From Nitrospirota bacterium (GTDB lineage Bacteria > Nitrospirota > Nitrospiria > Nitrospirales > Nitrospiraceae), in the NCBI GenBank assembly GCA_016195505.1, contig JACPZN010000153.1, positions 1 to 8,633 on the forward strand: 8,633 nucleotides of DNA, written 5' to 3'. The notes beneath the pieces were generated by a model. That model was given only the letters and a program-made list of their open reading frames with translations. It was not told the origin of the DNA and ran no database searches. Numbering within the stretch: the stretch's first letter is position 1; the number at the start of each line of letters is the position of its first letter. The position numbers and the translations under genes are program-made. Of this stretch, positions 1 to 7,120 are shown in pieces.

Positions 1-1729
1 GATCGACCAGACGAATCGTCTCTTCAGCCGTCGCACCGGTCTTCAGAACAGGCTGGCACATGGTCCAAAGAATGGAGACTTCCTCCTTCAAGGCATTGGG
101 GACCGCAGAGCCATCAGATTCGCCCGACGAGAGCCGCAACAGACAATCGATGATCAATTCCTTCACGGTCAAACCGTGAGCCCGATCCCGCGGGGTGATA
201 GTTTCAGCGGCCACTCGTGCTAAGTCGCGCCGAAGGCCCGGGTACTCGGTCTGAAGCAGGAATTCGATGCGTGCATCCTCCAGCACGATCCAGAGGTCCT
301 GCACGAGTCGCGGGTGCGGATAGAGCTGAAACAGCGCCGCAAGCGTATCCGGCATCGCCGGCTTCGATCGACCATACCGCTGTTGCACTACCTCGACCAG
401 ATCAGCAAGAGACTCAAGCCCGAGCTTATAGGTTCCAAATTCCAAGTGACCTGCTTCATGCGCCGCCATCACCAAATATAATCGCTCGTTCTCCTCGGCC
501 GTGGGGTAACGACGAAGCATCGCCGGCAACGAAATCGTACGTCCATCGGCACTCGCCGTTGCACGGAGCATCGAAGTCGCCGGTGAGTCAGGAAGGGCCG
601 CAATGGTGACATCTGTCCCACAGAGCCCCTGCATAAAGAGTTTTACCTTGCGAGCCACCTGCCGAAGCGGTACGCCGCTCAACGCTTGTTCAACGGACGC
701 CAGCGCCTTCTGCGATTCCACCGCGAAATAGGCCCGCGCGCCTTCAGGACTGTAGGCCAAGACTTCCATCCCAGCCTTCCACCAATCCTCAAACCGCGAG
801 ACTGCTTGAGGGACGCCGCCGATCAGTCTAACTATTTCTGGACTGCGTCGGAGATAGGACAGCGTCGCCTCCGCATCTTTCTCGGCAAGCAACAGGCCAT
901 ACTGTAAAACTTTCACTTGCCACTCCATCGAAGGCAACGCGCGCAATAATCGAGGCGATTCCGCAAGCCAAACGACACCAGACTCGGGCGAGTCCTCGGC
1001 CAGCAATGTCCCCAAGGACAGGACCTTCGAGCGAACAGCTGGATGGTCGATATCTCCAAGAATCGCCGGGCTCGTCCGGAGGAATTCCATCGTCGCTATG
1101 TAGTCGGGCTTCCCCAGACTATTCGGCGCGATCAACTTCATCCCAAACGACCACCAGCAGCGAATTTCATCAACCGGAAGCACGGGAAAAAGAGCTGGGA
1201 TCTGACGAATGTACTCCAGACCCACCACCACATCAACGCGCGTTAGTTTGACGCCGATATCGAGCCAGGGCCGCAATTGGTCTAAAGGAACAATGGAAAG
1301 AATCTGGGGAGCGGTCCGCATATATTCCAACGTCACGTTGGCATCTTTATCTGCCATCTCGATCCCCACGGCTAACACTGCGGCTTGAGCATCGGGCAGA
1401 TCAATCACCCCAAGAATGAGTGGGCTTTCTTTGAAATACTTGAGTGCGGTCGCACCTGACGATTCCGCCAGAGCCACCCCTAGATCAAGCCAGGGTATGA
1501 CCTGCAGGAGCCCAGCACGTCGATCCAGCTCACGAAGCGCTTCAATGGCTGCGCGCGCCGCTTTCGCAGACACTTCTTCCAGTTCGTGCAGCAATGTCAG
1601 CACTGCCGCAACCAGATCCGTCTTGTCCGCCGCCCCAGCCAATCGAGTGACGAGCATCTCTGCGGTCGCAGCGCCCAACTCCCCAGCCAGCCGTTTAATC
1701 AAAGCCTTCCGTGTCGAAAAATTAGTCAT
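1..1729 (-). CDS. NorD/CbbO-like protein with N-terminal repeats, C-terminus outside window
   Basis: I translated the minus strand by hand from ATG at 1729 and found an uninterrupted frame of 576 codons running off the left edge. A purine-rich GGTGAGGAG lies just upstream of the ATG. Residues 80-346 hold seven degenerate units of about 38 residues, each with a G-x-x-L-A core followed by a Y-[LF]-x-x-S-P-x-[IL]-L end. Residues 417-435 contain HEAGH (H424, E425, H428) in the context MAAHEAGHLEFGTYK. Residues 480-502 contain LEDARIE and YPGLRRDL. These last two blocks resemble those of NorD/CbbO proteins, which work with MoxR-type AAA ATPases to activate metalloenzymes such as nitric oxide reductase or Rubisco. 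The von Willebrand A domain that normally ends the family would lie beyond the edge and is not seen. It is cytoplasmic, with no signal peptide. The substrate is unknown, and no MoxR/NorQ partner is in the window. The HExxH motif could bind metal, but catalysis is not shown. Confidence 0.72.
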   Translation of the reverse strand, partial: MTNFSTRKALIKRLAGELGAATAEMLVTRLAGAADKTDLVAAVLTLLHELEEVSAKAARAAIEALRELDRRAGLLQVIPWLDLGVALAESSGATALKYFKESPLILGVIDLPDAQAAVLAVGIEMADKDANVTLEYMRTAPQILSIVPLDQLRPWLDIGVKLTRVDVVVGLEYIRQIPALFPVLPVDEIRCWWSFGMKLIAPNSLGKPDYIATMEFLRTSPAILGDIDHPAVRSKVLSLGTLLAEDSPESGVVWLAESPRLLRALPSMEWQVKVLQYGLLLAEKDAEATLSYLRRSPEIVRLIGGVPQAVSRFEDWWKAGMEVLAYSPEGARAYFAVESQKALASVEQALSGVPLRQVARKVKLFMQGLCGTDVTIAALPDSPATSMLRATASADGRTISLPAMLRRYPTAEENERLYLVMAAHEAGHLEFGTYKLGLESLADLVEVVQQRYGRSKPAMPDTLAALFQLYPHPRLVQDLWIVLEDARIEFLLQTEYPGLRRDLARVAAETITPRDRAHGLTVKELIIDCLLRLSSGESDGSAVPNALKEEVSILWTMCQPVLKTGATAEETIRLVD

Positions 1730-1813
1730 GACTCCTCACCAAAATCAGCCGAAGGTGTGGATTGTAAAGGAGCGAATTCCCCTTGTAAACTATGCGCTAA
1801 TTCGCGGGTGCGA

Positions 1814-1879
1814 GGCGAGAGGCAAGGGGCTAGGGAGCGAACCTCATTATTCATTTGCTCTGGCCCCCAGCCTCTAGCC
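1814..1879. other. 66-nt imperfect stem-loop in the divergent intergenic region
   Basis: The arms AGAGGCAAGGGGCTA (1818-1832) and TGGCCCCCAGCCTCT (1861-1875) pair in 12 Watson-Crick and one G-T position out of 15. The stem extends outward by three pairs (1814-1816 with 1877-1879) after one mismatch. Inward, GAGCGAA (1835-1841) pairs with TTTGCTC (1854-1860), leaving a 12-nt loop. The right foot ends one base before the AAGGAC ribosome-binding site of the reductase gene at 1891. No T-run follows, so it is not a standard terminator. It may be a REP/MITE-like palindromic repeat or a 5'UTR structure; which of these cannot be decided from one copy. Confidence 0.6.
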
Positions 1880-1890
1880 AAAGGACTGAA

Positions 1891-2325
1891 ATGAGCGAGC
1901 CAAAAAAAGAGAGTCTGGATAAGATGTGGAAGTTCGTGAAGGGCTTCGCCGAGAAGAGCGGGACCACCATGCATCCCAATTCAGCCGTAACCGAAGCCGT
2001 CGTAAACGGCCTGGCTATGCATGTGGATGAACTCGGCAAGCCGCTCTGTCCCTGCAATTTTTATAAGGACAAGCAGGCCGAAGCCAGGCTACGCCGTTGG
2101 ATTTGCGCCTGCGACGAAATGCAGATTTACAAATACTGCCACTGTCTGCTATTTGTTCGCGAAGACGGGATGCCGATTACCGAATACCTACCCGAGGGCC
2201 ACGAAGGTCGCGAAGTCTACGGGGTCATTACCGATCCGACACCAGGTAAGGGCCGCGCGCTCAAACACAAAGCAGCCCTGTTGCTAACCACACCAGACAA
2301 GCCCTCATCAGCACCGACTTCTTAA
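1891..2325 (+). CDS. ftrB: Ferredoxin:thioredoxin reductase, catalytic (beta) subunit
   Basis: The 144-aa product has the full cysteine set of the catalytic subunit: C53-P-C55, C72-A-C74 and C83-H-C85, with the family spacing (16 residues between the first two pairs, 8 before CHC). By homology with the spinach enzyme, C53, C72, C74 and C83 should hold the [4Fe-4S] cluster, and C55/C85 form the redox disulfide that passes electrons from ferredoxin to thioredoxin. The second pair is CAC rather than the usual CPC. The ATG at 1891 is chosen because AAGGAC (1881-1886) sits five bases upstream and the family starts near here; an in-frame TTG at 1855 would lie inside the stem-loop. No variable subunit gene is in the window. 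It is cytoplasmic and four to five bases upstream of the next gene, so the two are probably co-transcribed. Confidence 0.9.
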   Translation: MSEPKKESLDKMWKFVKGFAEKSGTTMHPNSAVTEAVVNGLAMHVDELGKPLCPCNFYKDKQAEARLRRWICACDEMQIYKYCHCLLFVREDGMPITEYLPEGHEGREVYGVITDPTPGKGRALKHKAALLLTTPDKPSSAPTS

Positions 2326-2330
2326 CCGCC

Positions 2331-2945
2331 ATGCGGAGGCAGAACCGACTTTGGGGCTGGTTCGCATTCTGCTTCCTGATCGGAAGCTTGTGTTCCCCAC
2401 AAGGACAGGCCCTCGAGCCAGGCCCATCGAATCCGCCGACCCTAAACGAAAAAGAACTACTCGCCTACAAGTCAAAGGGCCGCGGGACACTAACCGGGCA
2501 GGTGTTTCTCGGTTCTCCGTCCGGGAAAGCAATCACTCAGGCGGGCGTGCCGGTGCATCTGATTCCGGTGACCCACTATACACGCTACTGGTTTGACCGC
2601 AACGTGCGAACAACCTCTTGCTTCTCGAAAGGCGAAGCGGCGTCCACTGAGAACTCCGCGACCTCCCGTCCGTCGGCGGACTGCCTCCACGACGCACTGG
2701 CTCAACTTCTGGCAGAAAAACGGTTGCTTCCCTATCTTCGCACTACCAGGGCCAACCCTACCGGGCATTTCTGGTTCACAAAGATACCTGCCGGACGCTA
2801 TTACGTCGTGAGTGTCATTGAGGGAGGTGTCGGCTCACACCAAGACGAGCGAGCGGCTGGATTAGCCTGGTCAACCATCGACCTGGAAGCAGGCGAGAAA
2901 GCGACCAACCTTGTCGTCACCGACTGCAGAAGCCGTCTGTGTTGA
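2331..2945 (+). CDS. Secreted carboxypeptidase-regulatory-like (beta-sandwich) protein
   Basis: The 204-aa product starts with RR and a hydrophobic stretch (residues 7-20), followed by SPQGQA, which suggests Sec export with cleavage near residue 27. A cysteine at 21 lies in the sequence GSLC, which is not a good lipobox, so lipoprotein status is doubtful. Residues 52-90 (GTLTGQVFL, then VPVHLIPVTHYTRYWFDR) and 140-197 (TGHFWFTKIPAGRYYVV, then ATNLVVT) resemble the two halves of a carboxypeptidase regulatory-like domain, with a polar insert of about 50 residues between them. Cysteines at 97, 118, 199 and 204 could form disulfides in the periplasm. The start follows the reductase stop by five bases with no clear ribosome-binding site, which suggests translational coupling. 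No enzymatic role is visible; a structural or binding role is inferred. Confidence 0.65.
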   Translation: MRRQNRLWGWFAFCFLIGSLCSPQGQALEPGPSNPPTLNEKELLAYKSKGRGTLTGQVFLGSPSGKAITQAGVPVHLIPVTHYTRYWFDRNVRTTSCFSKGEAASTENSATSRPSADCLHDALAQLLAEKRLLPYLRTTRANPTGHFWFTKIPAGRYYVVSVIEGGVGSHQDERAAGLAWSTIDLEAGEKATNLVVTDCRSRLC

Positions 2946-3028
2946 CTCGGCGTGCCGACTCCGCTCGACAAGAGTTCCCGCCCGTGAAACGCGAGGAAGG
3001 TATGAAACTGACCACCCGAGTATGAGAG

Positions 3029-3068
3029 CTTCACAACTCGTTCATGGTTAGTTCCTGATTCGTTCATG
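3029..3068 (+). promoter_or_regulatory. Four 11-bp-spaced direct repeats upstream of the response regulator (putative operator)
   Basis: CTTCACA (3029), GTTCATG (3040), GTTCCTG (3051) and GTTCATG (3062) start exactly 11 bp apart, each separated by four bases. Tandem 7-bp half-sites at 11-bp spacing are typical of OmpR/PhoB winged-helix regulators, and the same motif recurs in three promoters downstream of the kinase gene. A weak -10-like GAAGAT (3078-3083) lies 10 nt after the last repeat, the same distance as in the other sites. This suggests autoregulation of the regulator at 3239. Confidence 0.65.
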
Positions 3069-3128
3069 CTTGACTTTGAAGATTTCCGTCCCCAGGAATC
3101 CGACAATCTCACGCCTGATCACAGCGGA

Positions 3129-3157
3129 GTGACCAGTTAGCCGAGAGATGTCATAAT
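3129..3157 (+). promoter_or_regulatory. Possible sigma70-type promoter for the two-component operon
   Basis: GTGACC (3129-3134), 17 bp and CATAAT (3152-3157) match four of six and five of six consensus bases. It lies about 80 bp before the response-regulator ATG and 60 bp downstream of the repeat operator. It could be a second, basal promoter for the operon. It is a match by eye only. Confidence 0.35.
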
Positions 3158-3238
3158 ACTGCTGGAAAATGGATTCGTTCAGTCGATGCCGGATCCTGAC
3201 CCTTGAAAGTCGCTCAGACATGAGGAAGAAGGAAGGCT

Positions 3239-3922
3239 ATGCGGATTCTACTCGTTGAAGACGATTTGAATCTTGCTCAGTTCATCCGTAAAGGGCTGAA
3301 AGAAGAGCAATATGCGGTGGACTTCGCAGCCGACGGCGAAGAAGGGTTGGCGTTGGCCTTGAGCAATCCCTACGATCTATTGATCCTCGATATAATGCTG
3401 CCCAAGCTTGATGGCCTGACACTCTGCCGCCGCGTTCGAGCCAAGGGAAACATGACGCCGGTGCTGCTATTGACCGCGCGTAACACGGTAGAGACCAAGG
3501 TGTCCGGCTTCGATACCGGCGCGGACCAGTTTCTACCGAAGCCCTTCGCCTTCGTAGAACTGCTGGCTCGAATCCGGGCCTTGCTCCGCCGAGGGGGCCC
3601 GCAGCAGCTGGTTCACCTGCAGGCGGCGGACCTGAAGCTGGATCCGGCTTCTCACCGCGTCTGGCGGGCAGGGCAAGAAATCTCACTGACCAATAAAGAG
3701 TATGCCCTGCTCGAGTTTCTCCTGCGAAACAAGAATCGGGTATTAACAAGAACGGCGATCATCGAACACGTGTGGGATATCAGCTATGACCCTATGACGA
3801 ACATCGTGGACGCCCACATTCGAGCCTTGCGAGCCAAGATCGACCGGGATTTTTCACCCCCGTTGATCGCGACGGTGCGCGGCGCAGGGTATATGCTGGA
3901 GGAACCAGAACCCCCCGCATGA
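3239..3922 (+). CDS. OmpR/CusR-type DNA-binding response regulator
   Basis: The 227-aa product has a receiver domain at residues 1-115 with acidic pocket E7-D8-D9, phospho-acceptor D51 (LLILDIMLP), T79 and K101 (FLPKPF). A winged-helix DNA-binding domain follows at about 125-222 (ISLTNKEYALLEFLLRN, then TNIVDAHIRALRAKID and TVRGAGYML). The overall style is that of the CusR/heavy-metal group, but the actual signal is unknown. GGAAGG (3231-3236) precedes the ATG by two bases, and GAGGAAG lies slightly further upstream. The stop overlaps the kinase start as ATGA. The repeats at 3029-3068 suggest that it binds its own promoter, and matching repeats at 5486, 6709 and 7486 suggest that it controls three small genes downstream. 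Confidence 0.93.
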   Translation: MRILLVEDDLNLAQFIRKGLKEEQYAVDFAADGEEGLALALSNPYDLLILDIMLPKLDGLTLCRRVRAKGNMTPVLLLTARNTVETKVSGFDTGADQFLPKPFAFVELLARIRALLRRGGPQQLVHLQAADLKLDPASHRVWRAGQEISLTNKEYALLEFLLRNKNRVLTRTAIIEHVWDISYDPMTNIVDAHIRALRAKIDRDFSPPLIATVRGAGYMLEEPEPPA

Positions 3923-5355
3923 AATCCCTGCGAAGTTTAATCAGCTGGTCCACGCTCCTCTTGATGGCGGGGCTCCTCGTGTTGTCCGCCCTCGTGTATG
4001 TCACGAGCGAGGCCCTGTTGCACAGCTTTGTGGATGGGCGGCTGTTGGCGGAGGCGGAGGCGCTTGCCGAGCTGGTGGAGCGGCACCCCGACGTGATTGA
4101 GAACAGTGGCAGGGACACTGCACCCGCCGACGAGGTAGGCCGACGCAAGAAGGAACTACACGCACTGCCCGATGTCACCCACTCACTTCGCGTCTTCTCG
4201 CCGGACGGCCGGCTTCTTTGGAATAGTCCCAATGCGGCCGCGCAAGAGTCGATCCCCCCTCACGTGCTCCAGCGAGTCCGGCATGAGCATACCGTGTTTG
4301 AAACAGTTGAGTCGGCCACCGGTACGCCTGCTCGACATCTGTTCCTCTCCATCGAACAGGAGGGGCAGGTGCGGTACGTGCTTCAGGCAGAAACATCGCT
4401 ACTTCATTACCGAGAGACACTGAATGGACTTGTGTTTCTGCTGGCCCTTGGATCCGGGGTCACCCTTTTTGTCGCCTGGGTCGGCAGTTTGTGGTTGGCT
4501 AAAAAAGTGCTGGCCCCGATCGAGGCCTTATGTACTGGCGCCGAAACGATGTCGGAAGCCGACCTTGGCAAACGATTAGCATTGGATTCACCCTATCAGG
4601 AATTCCGGCGACTCACCAAGGCGGTCAACTCCGTATTGGATCGGTTCCAACGGAGCAGTGAAATTCAGCGAAGCTTTTGCGACATCGCCGCCCACGAAAT
4701 GAAAACCCCCCTGACCATACTGCAGGGAAACCTGGAGGTCGCGCTCCTGAAAGCACGGACCGCGGAGGAGTATCGCGATGCGCTCATCAACAATCTCGAG
4801 CAAGTGGGACGGCTCATCGCCCTGACGCGTTCCCTGTTGACACTCGCGAAATTCACGAGCGGCAAGCCACCCGTTGACCTCGTGCCCCTCGCGCTGGAAC
4901 CCGTGATTCAAGATATCGTGGATGAACTGACCCTGCTGGCCGATGACCGCCGAATTACCTTAACGTTTGAATCCCAATCGGTTCCGCCCGTTCTCGGCGA
5001 CGCACAGTGGCTCAAACAAGCGCTGATCAATCTTCTCGACAACGCGCTTCACTACACACCGTCCGGTGGAGCTGTCACAGTCCGCTTGCAGACGGTCGGG
5101 GAATGGGTGGCTGTGGTTATCGAGGACACAGGCCATGGAATTGAGCCGGAACATCTTCCTCATCTCTTTGAGCGATTCTACCGGACCGATTGGGCACGGG
5201 CGAAGGATGCTGGCGGGACCGGGCTCGGGCTGCCCATCGTAAAGGAAATCGCGGAGGCTCACGGAGGAACCATCTCGGTCACAAGCCAAATCCATAAAGG
5301 CTCCGTCTTTACCCTGCGTTTGCCGGTCCCAACGCACCAGACGATTCCTGCCTAG
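3919..5355 (+). CDS. Membrane sensor histidine kinase, partner of the OmpR-type regulator
   Basis: The 478-aa product has a first membrane span at about residues 8-30, a periplasmic sensor region of about 135 residues (33-168) and a second span at about 169-194. A HAMP linker follows (about 195-247), then the dimerisation/phospho-acceptor helix with H259 in IAAHEMKTPLT. The ATPase domain has an N-box (NLLDNA, N371 and N375), G1 (DTGHGI, 403-408), an F-box (LFERFYR, 416-422) and G2 (GGTGLGLPI, 432-440). All catalytic motifs are intact. The length and layout match CusS-type kinases. The periplasmic part has several histidines but no metal-binding motif that I can name, so the ligand is unknown. 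It overlaps the regulator by four bases, so the two are translated together. No terminator is obvious after the stop. Confidence 0.93.
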   Translation: MKSLRSLISWSTLLLMAGLLVLSALVYVTSEALLHSFVDGRLLAEAEALAELVERHPDVIENSGRDTAPADEVGRRKKELHALPDVTHSLRVFSPDGRLLWNSPNAAAQESIPPHVLQRVRHEHTVFETVESATGTPARHLFLSIEQEGQVRYVLQAETSLLHYRETLNGLVFLLALGSGVTLFVAWVGSLWLAKKVLAPIEALCTGAETMSEADLGKRLALDSPYQEFRRLTKAVNSVLDRFQRSSEIQRSFCDIAAHEMKTPLTILQGNLEVALLKARTAEEYRDALINNLEQVGRLIALTRSLLTLAKFTSGKPPVDLVPLALEPVIQDIVDELTLLADDRRITLTFESQSVPPVLGDAQWLKQALINLLDNALHYTPSGGAVTVRLQTVGEWVAVVIEDTGHGIEPEHLPHLFERFYRTDWARAKDAGGTGLGLPIVKEIAEAHGGTISVTSQIHKGSVFTLRLPVPTHQTIPA

Positions 5356-5435
5356 ACTTCAAAACTTCGAATCACCATCGCTCATCCATCGTTTTATTAT
5401 TACCCAGGGCACCAAGTCAGATCGCTAGGTGCGAA

Positions 5436-5529
5436 CTCAGACCGCGGATGTCCTTGCCCAAGACCGTTCAGAATGATGAAGAATTCTTCATGATCTCTTC
5501 ATGGATCGATCATGTGCCGGTGCTAGAGT
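5436..5529 (+). promoter_or_regulatory. Unit 1 promoter: upstream block, palindrome, three direct repeats and -10
   Basis: The block 5436-5475 matches 6659-6698 of unit 2 at 30 of 40 positions without gaps. ATGAAGAATTCTTCAT (5476-5491) is a perfect 16-bp palindrome. CTTCATG (5486), CTTCATG (5497) and GATCATG (5508) are 11 bp apart, the first lying in the palindrome's right arm. TAGAGT (5524-5529) starts 10 nt after the last repeat and can serve as a -10. The -35 position would fall within the repeats, which is what an activator-dependent promoter looks like. Confidence 0.65.
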
Positions 5530-5581
5530 ACCATCGAAGGGTGCGGGATGATCCGCAGCGCGGGTAATGGAGGTGAGGAAC

Positions 5582-5677
5582 ATGAGTGAGGCCATGATGA
5601 CATTTATCGTAGGCGTCGTTGCATTGAGTGCATTTTTTGGCGTGGTGTATAAAGCGTTTTATGCAGATCGTGACTAG
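5582..5677 (+). CDS. Unit 1: 31-aa single-span membrane peptide
   Basis: The 31-aa frame begins with ATG six bases after a near-perfect ribosome-binding site (GGAGGTG, 5569-5575). Residues 5-23 (MMTFIVGVVALSAFFGVVY) form one hydrophobic span, followed by a short charged tail ending ADRD. Its size recalls accessory peptides of membrane complexes such as KdpF or CydX, but the sequence matches neither convincingly. The start lies 58 nt after the -10-like hexamer of the repeat-containing promoter, so it is the likely target of the upstream regulator. I do not recognise the family. The strong translation signal and placed promoter are the main support that it is real. Confidence 0.65.
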   Translation: MSEAMMTFIVGVVALSAFFGVVYKAFYADRD

Positions 5678-6320
5678 GTGACGCACCTCGAGTGGTACCG
5701 AGACATTCGGCGAAGCGGGGAGAGGCAGTGTCTATACCCTGGACGAAATGTGTAGCATGTGCTTTCTCTTAATCGTGCTGCTTACCGCAGTCCCCGGAAT
5801 CAGTCGAGTGACCGTAGTGAACATGTTTGCGACCTATGCGGCCTGCAGCCGGAACGGAATCGTGTTGGGTTTGAAATGGCGGAGGCCTAGCCGGGCGAGA
5901 ATGATTTTCTTCTCGTCTGCGGGTTTCACGCGAATGGCCCAAAAGTGCCGATTCGTCTACTTCTCCGTCAGGGAGATAGAGTCATAGGAGAACGTCTGAT
6001 AGGTACCATGACAAGGAAACGTGGCGGAGGCACCTCGTCCAACGAACCTGTGCCGTGGGATGGCGCTTCCTTTTTGTCCAATATTCACGCCGCGATAATC
6101 TCACATGCCTAATCCAGGGATTCGATCACAAAGACCTCCAACACCTCGTGACAACCAGTCCGATTGAACCGCCCCAAAAACACTCCCGTGCAGCGGCTTG
6201 TGCTCTGCGCGACAGATCGAGCTGTTCACCCTTCTCCGATCGATCTACGGCCAAACCATATTGATTTCTCGACCGTTCGCCCTAGCTATCACCCACCTAC
6301 ACAGGAAGCCACAGCTACTC

Positions 6321-6349
6321 ATCCTCCGCAGCAGCCTGCTACGGAGGGT
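6321..6349. other. Strong imperfect hairpin
   Basis: CCTCCG (6323-6328) pairs with CGGAGG (6342-6347). After one C-A mismatch, AGCA (6330-6333) pairs with TGCT (6337-6340), leaving a 3-nt loop. The foot extends by a T-G and an A-T pair. No T-run follows directly; TTTTTT appears only about 20 nt later. It is not a standard terminator, and its function is unknown. Confidence 0.4.
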
Positions 6350-6530
6350 AGATAAAGCCGCGTGCTTCACTTTTTTCCTTCTTCCCGTAGATAGGGAACC
6401 GCTTCTAATTTTCTGTCCGGTCAAGAAGATCAAGCACTTGTCGATGTAGATGAGTGAAAAATTCATCAGAATTTACCCACAACCACACGCAACTAGTAAG
6501 TAGTTCCCTCCCTCTCCCTAACGGAATACC

Positions 6531-6549
6531 CCGGTATCGAAAATACCGG
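6531..6549. other. Short perfect hairpin
   Basis: CCGGTAT (6531-6537) and ATACCGG (6543-6549) form a perfect 7-bp stem around CGAAA. There is no following T-run. It could be a protein site or an RNA structure; nothing nearby decides this. Confidence 0.35.
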
Positions 6550-6658
6550 CACCCGGCTAAGTAAGGCATCATCCCATGTCTAGTCAAGCACGCACGCCTC
6601 TCTCTTCACCATGGAAAAAGAGGACGGGTAGCCTCTGAATAGCTCCGTTAACTGCGAT

Positions 6659-6752
6659 CTCAGACCGCAGGTATCTGTGCCCAAAACAGCTGAGGATGAT
6701 GAAGAATTTTTCACGATGCGTTCGCGATCAGTTCATCTGAGACTGTTACATT
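6659..6752 (+). promoter_or_regulatory. Unit 2 promoter: upstream block, degenerate palindrome, three direct repeats and -10
   Basis: CTCAGACCGC (6659-6668) and the next 30 bases align with unit 1. The palindrome (6699-6714, ATGAAGAATTTTTCAC) is imperfect, with two mismatched pairs. TTTCACG (6709), GTTCGCG (6720) and GTTCATC (6731) are 11 bp apart. TACATT (6747-6752) begins 10 nt after the last repeat. The architecture is the same as in units 1 and 3. Confidence 0.63.
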
Positions 6753-7063
6753 CGCGGCGTGAGTCATGGGACCCCGACTTGTATCACATGGATTCCGAGC
6801 AATCGAGGTCTTACCATGAATTTGGAAAAGCTCGATCAAAGAGGAGAGAAAAGAAAGGACGGGTATCGAACATGGCTAATATCATGATGTTGATGGTCTA
6901 CTTTCCGCTCATCATCGTAGGACTTGGTCAGGCACTCATAGTGGGGACGAGTCCCAGGGGGCACGTCCTGCATGATGGAGCCAAGGCGAGAGCGCGGGGA
7001 ACCATTCACGCGAAATTTGGCGAGAACAGAAGCACTCAATGCGATGTGGTCGACAAGAGGACG
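6699..7063 (+). repeat. Duplicated unit, copy 2 (partner of 7476-7839)
   Basis: The promoter, leader, membrane peptide and tail align in order with 7476-7839. From the -10 to the ATG is 125 nt here and 123 nt in the partner. The end of the leader (GGGTATCGAACATGG against GGGTATCAATCATGG) is nearly identical. In the tail, 6980-7063 and 7756-7839 agree at 53 of 84 positions by hand count, without gaps. The divergence implies an old duplication or import of related units. Confidence 0.6.
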
Positions 7064-7120
7064 ACCGCTCGCCTTCCTCAATTGTCGAGGCGCCCAGTCG
7101 CCAGTCTGCCCCGCGTTTGA
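6872..7120 (+). CDS. Unit 2: 82-aa protein with N-terminal membrane span, FPLIIVG family
   Basis: The 82-aa frame opens with one hydrophobic span (residues 4-24) holding FPLIIVG (11-17), then SP at 27-28. A basic, polar tail follows, containing IHAKF (45-49) and KRT. Residues 1-28 align without gaps with the 35-aa peptide at 7647. The ATG at 6872 is preferred over in-frame starts further up (6788 ATG, 6677 GTG) because it aligns with the start of the duplicate and follows AAAGGA (6854-6859), although that spacing (12 nt) is long. The upstream frame also reads through the promoter repeats, which is unlikely to be coding. I do not recognise the family. The tail may be coding or only a frame left open by chance; in the duplicate it is separated by a stop and a frame shift. 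Confidence 0.5.
   Translation: MANIMMLMVYFPLIIVGLGQALIVGTSPRGHVLHDGAKARARGTIHAKFGENRSTQCDVVDKRTTARLPQLSRRPVASLPRV

Larger units (their letters stand above)
5678..6658. other. About 980 bp without a supportable gene
   Basis: No frame here has a good ribosome-binding site together with a recognisable protein. Two plus-strand frames were considered: 79 codons at 5748-5987 (hydrophobic start, then basic residues) and 34 codons at 6008-6112. Neither can be supported. Two hairpins occur, at 6321-6349 and 6531-6549. The composition is more AT-rich in places (6360-6500) than in the flanking genes. It may be decayed sequence or intergenic space of an accessory region. Confidence 0.5.

Noticed and set aside
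217..609. Plus-strand frames across 217-1877
   Set aside because: They lie antisense to the continuous minus-strand NorD-like frame, which has family motifs.
2331..2410. Lipoprotein signal in the secreted protein at 2331
   Set aside because: The residues before C21 (GSLC) do not fit a lipobox; ordinary signal-peptide cleavage after QGQA fits better.
3282..3749. 155-codon minus-strand frame inside the response regulator
   Set aside because: Antisense shadow of a well-supported gene; rich in Arg, Pro and Ala as expected of such shadows.
5676..5688. AGGTG-ACG-CACCT hairpin at the end of unit 1 as a terminator
   Set aside because: The stem is only 5 bp, overlaps the stop codon and has no T-run after it.
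5748..5987. 79-codon plus-strand frame with hydrophobic beginning
   Set aside because: No ribosome-binding site, no recognisable family and an irregular basic second half; probably a chance frame.
6008..6112. 34-codon plus-strand frame (starts MTRKRGGG)
   Set aside because: No well-placed ribosome-binding site and no promoter motif like those of the three units; not enough support.
6438..6470. Minus-strand match to the palindrome/repeat pattern near 6466
   Set aside because: Only the first 7-mer resembles the motif; the positions 11 and 22 bp away do not, and no -10 or gene follows.
6677..6871. Upstream extension of the unit 2 protein from GTG 6677 or ATG 6788
   Set aside because: From 6677 it would translate the promoter repeats, and the duplicate unit starts at the position matching 6872.
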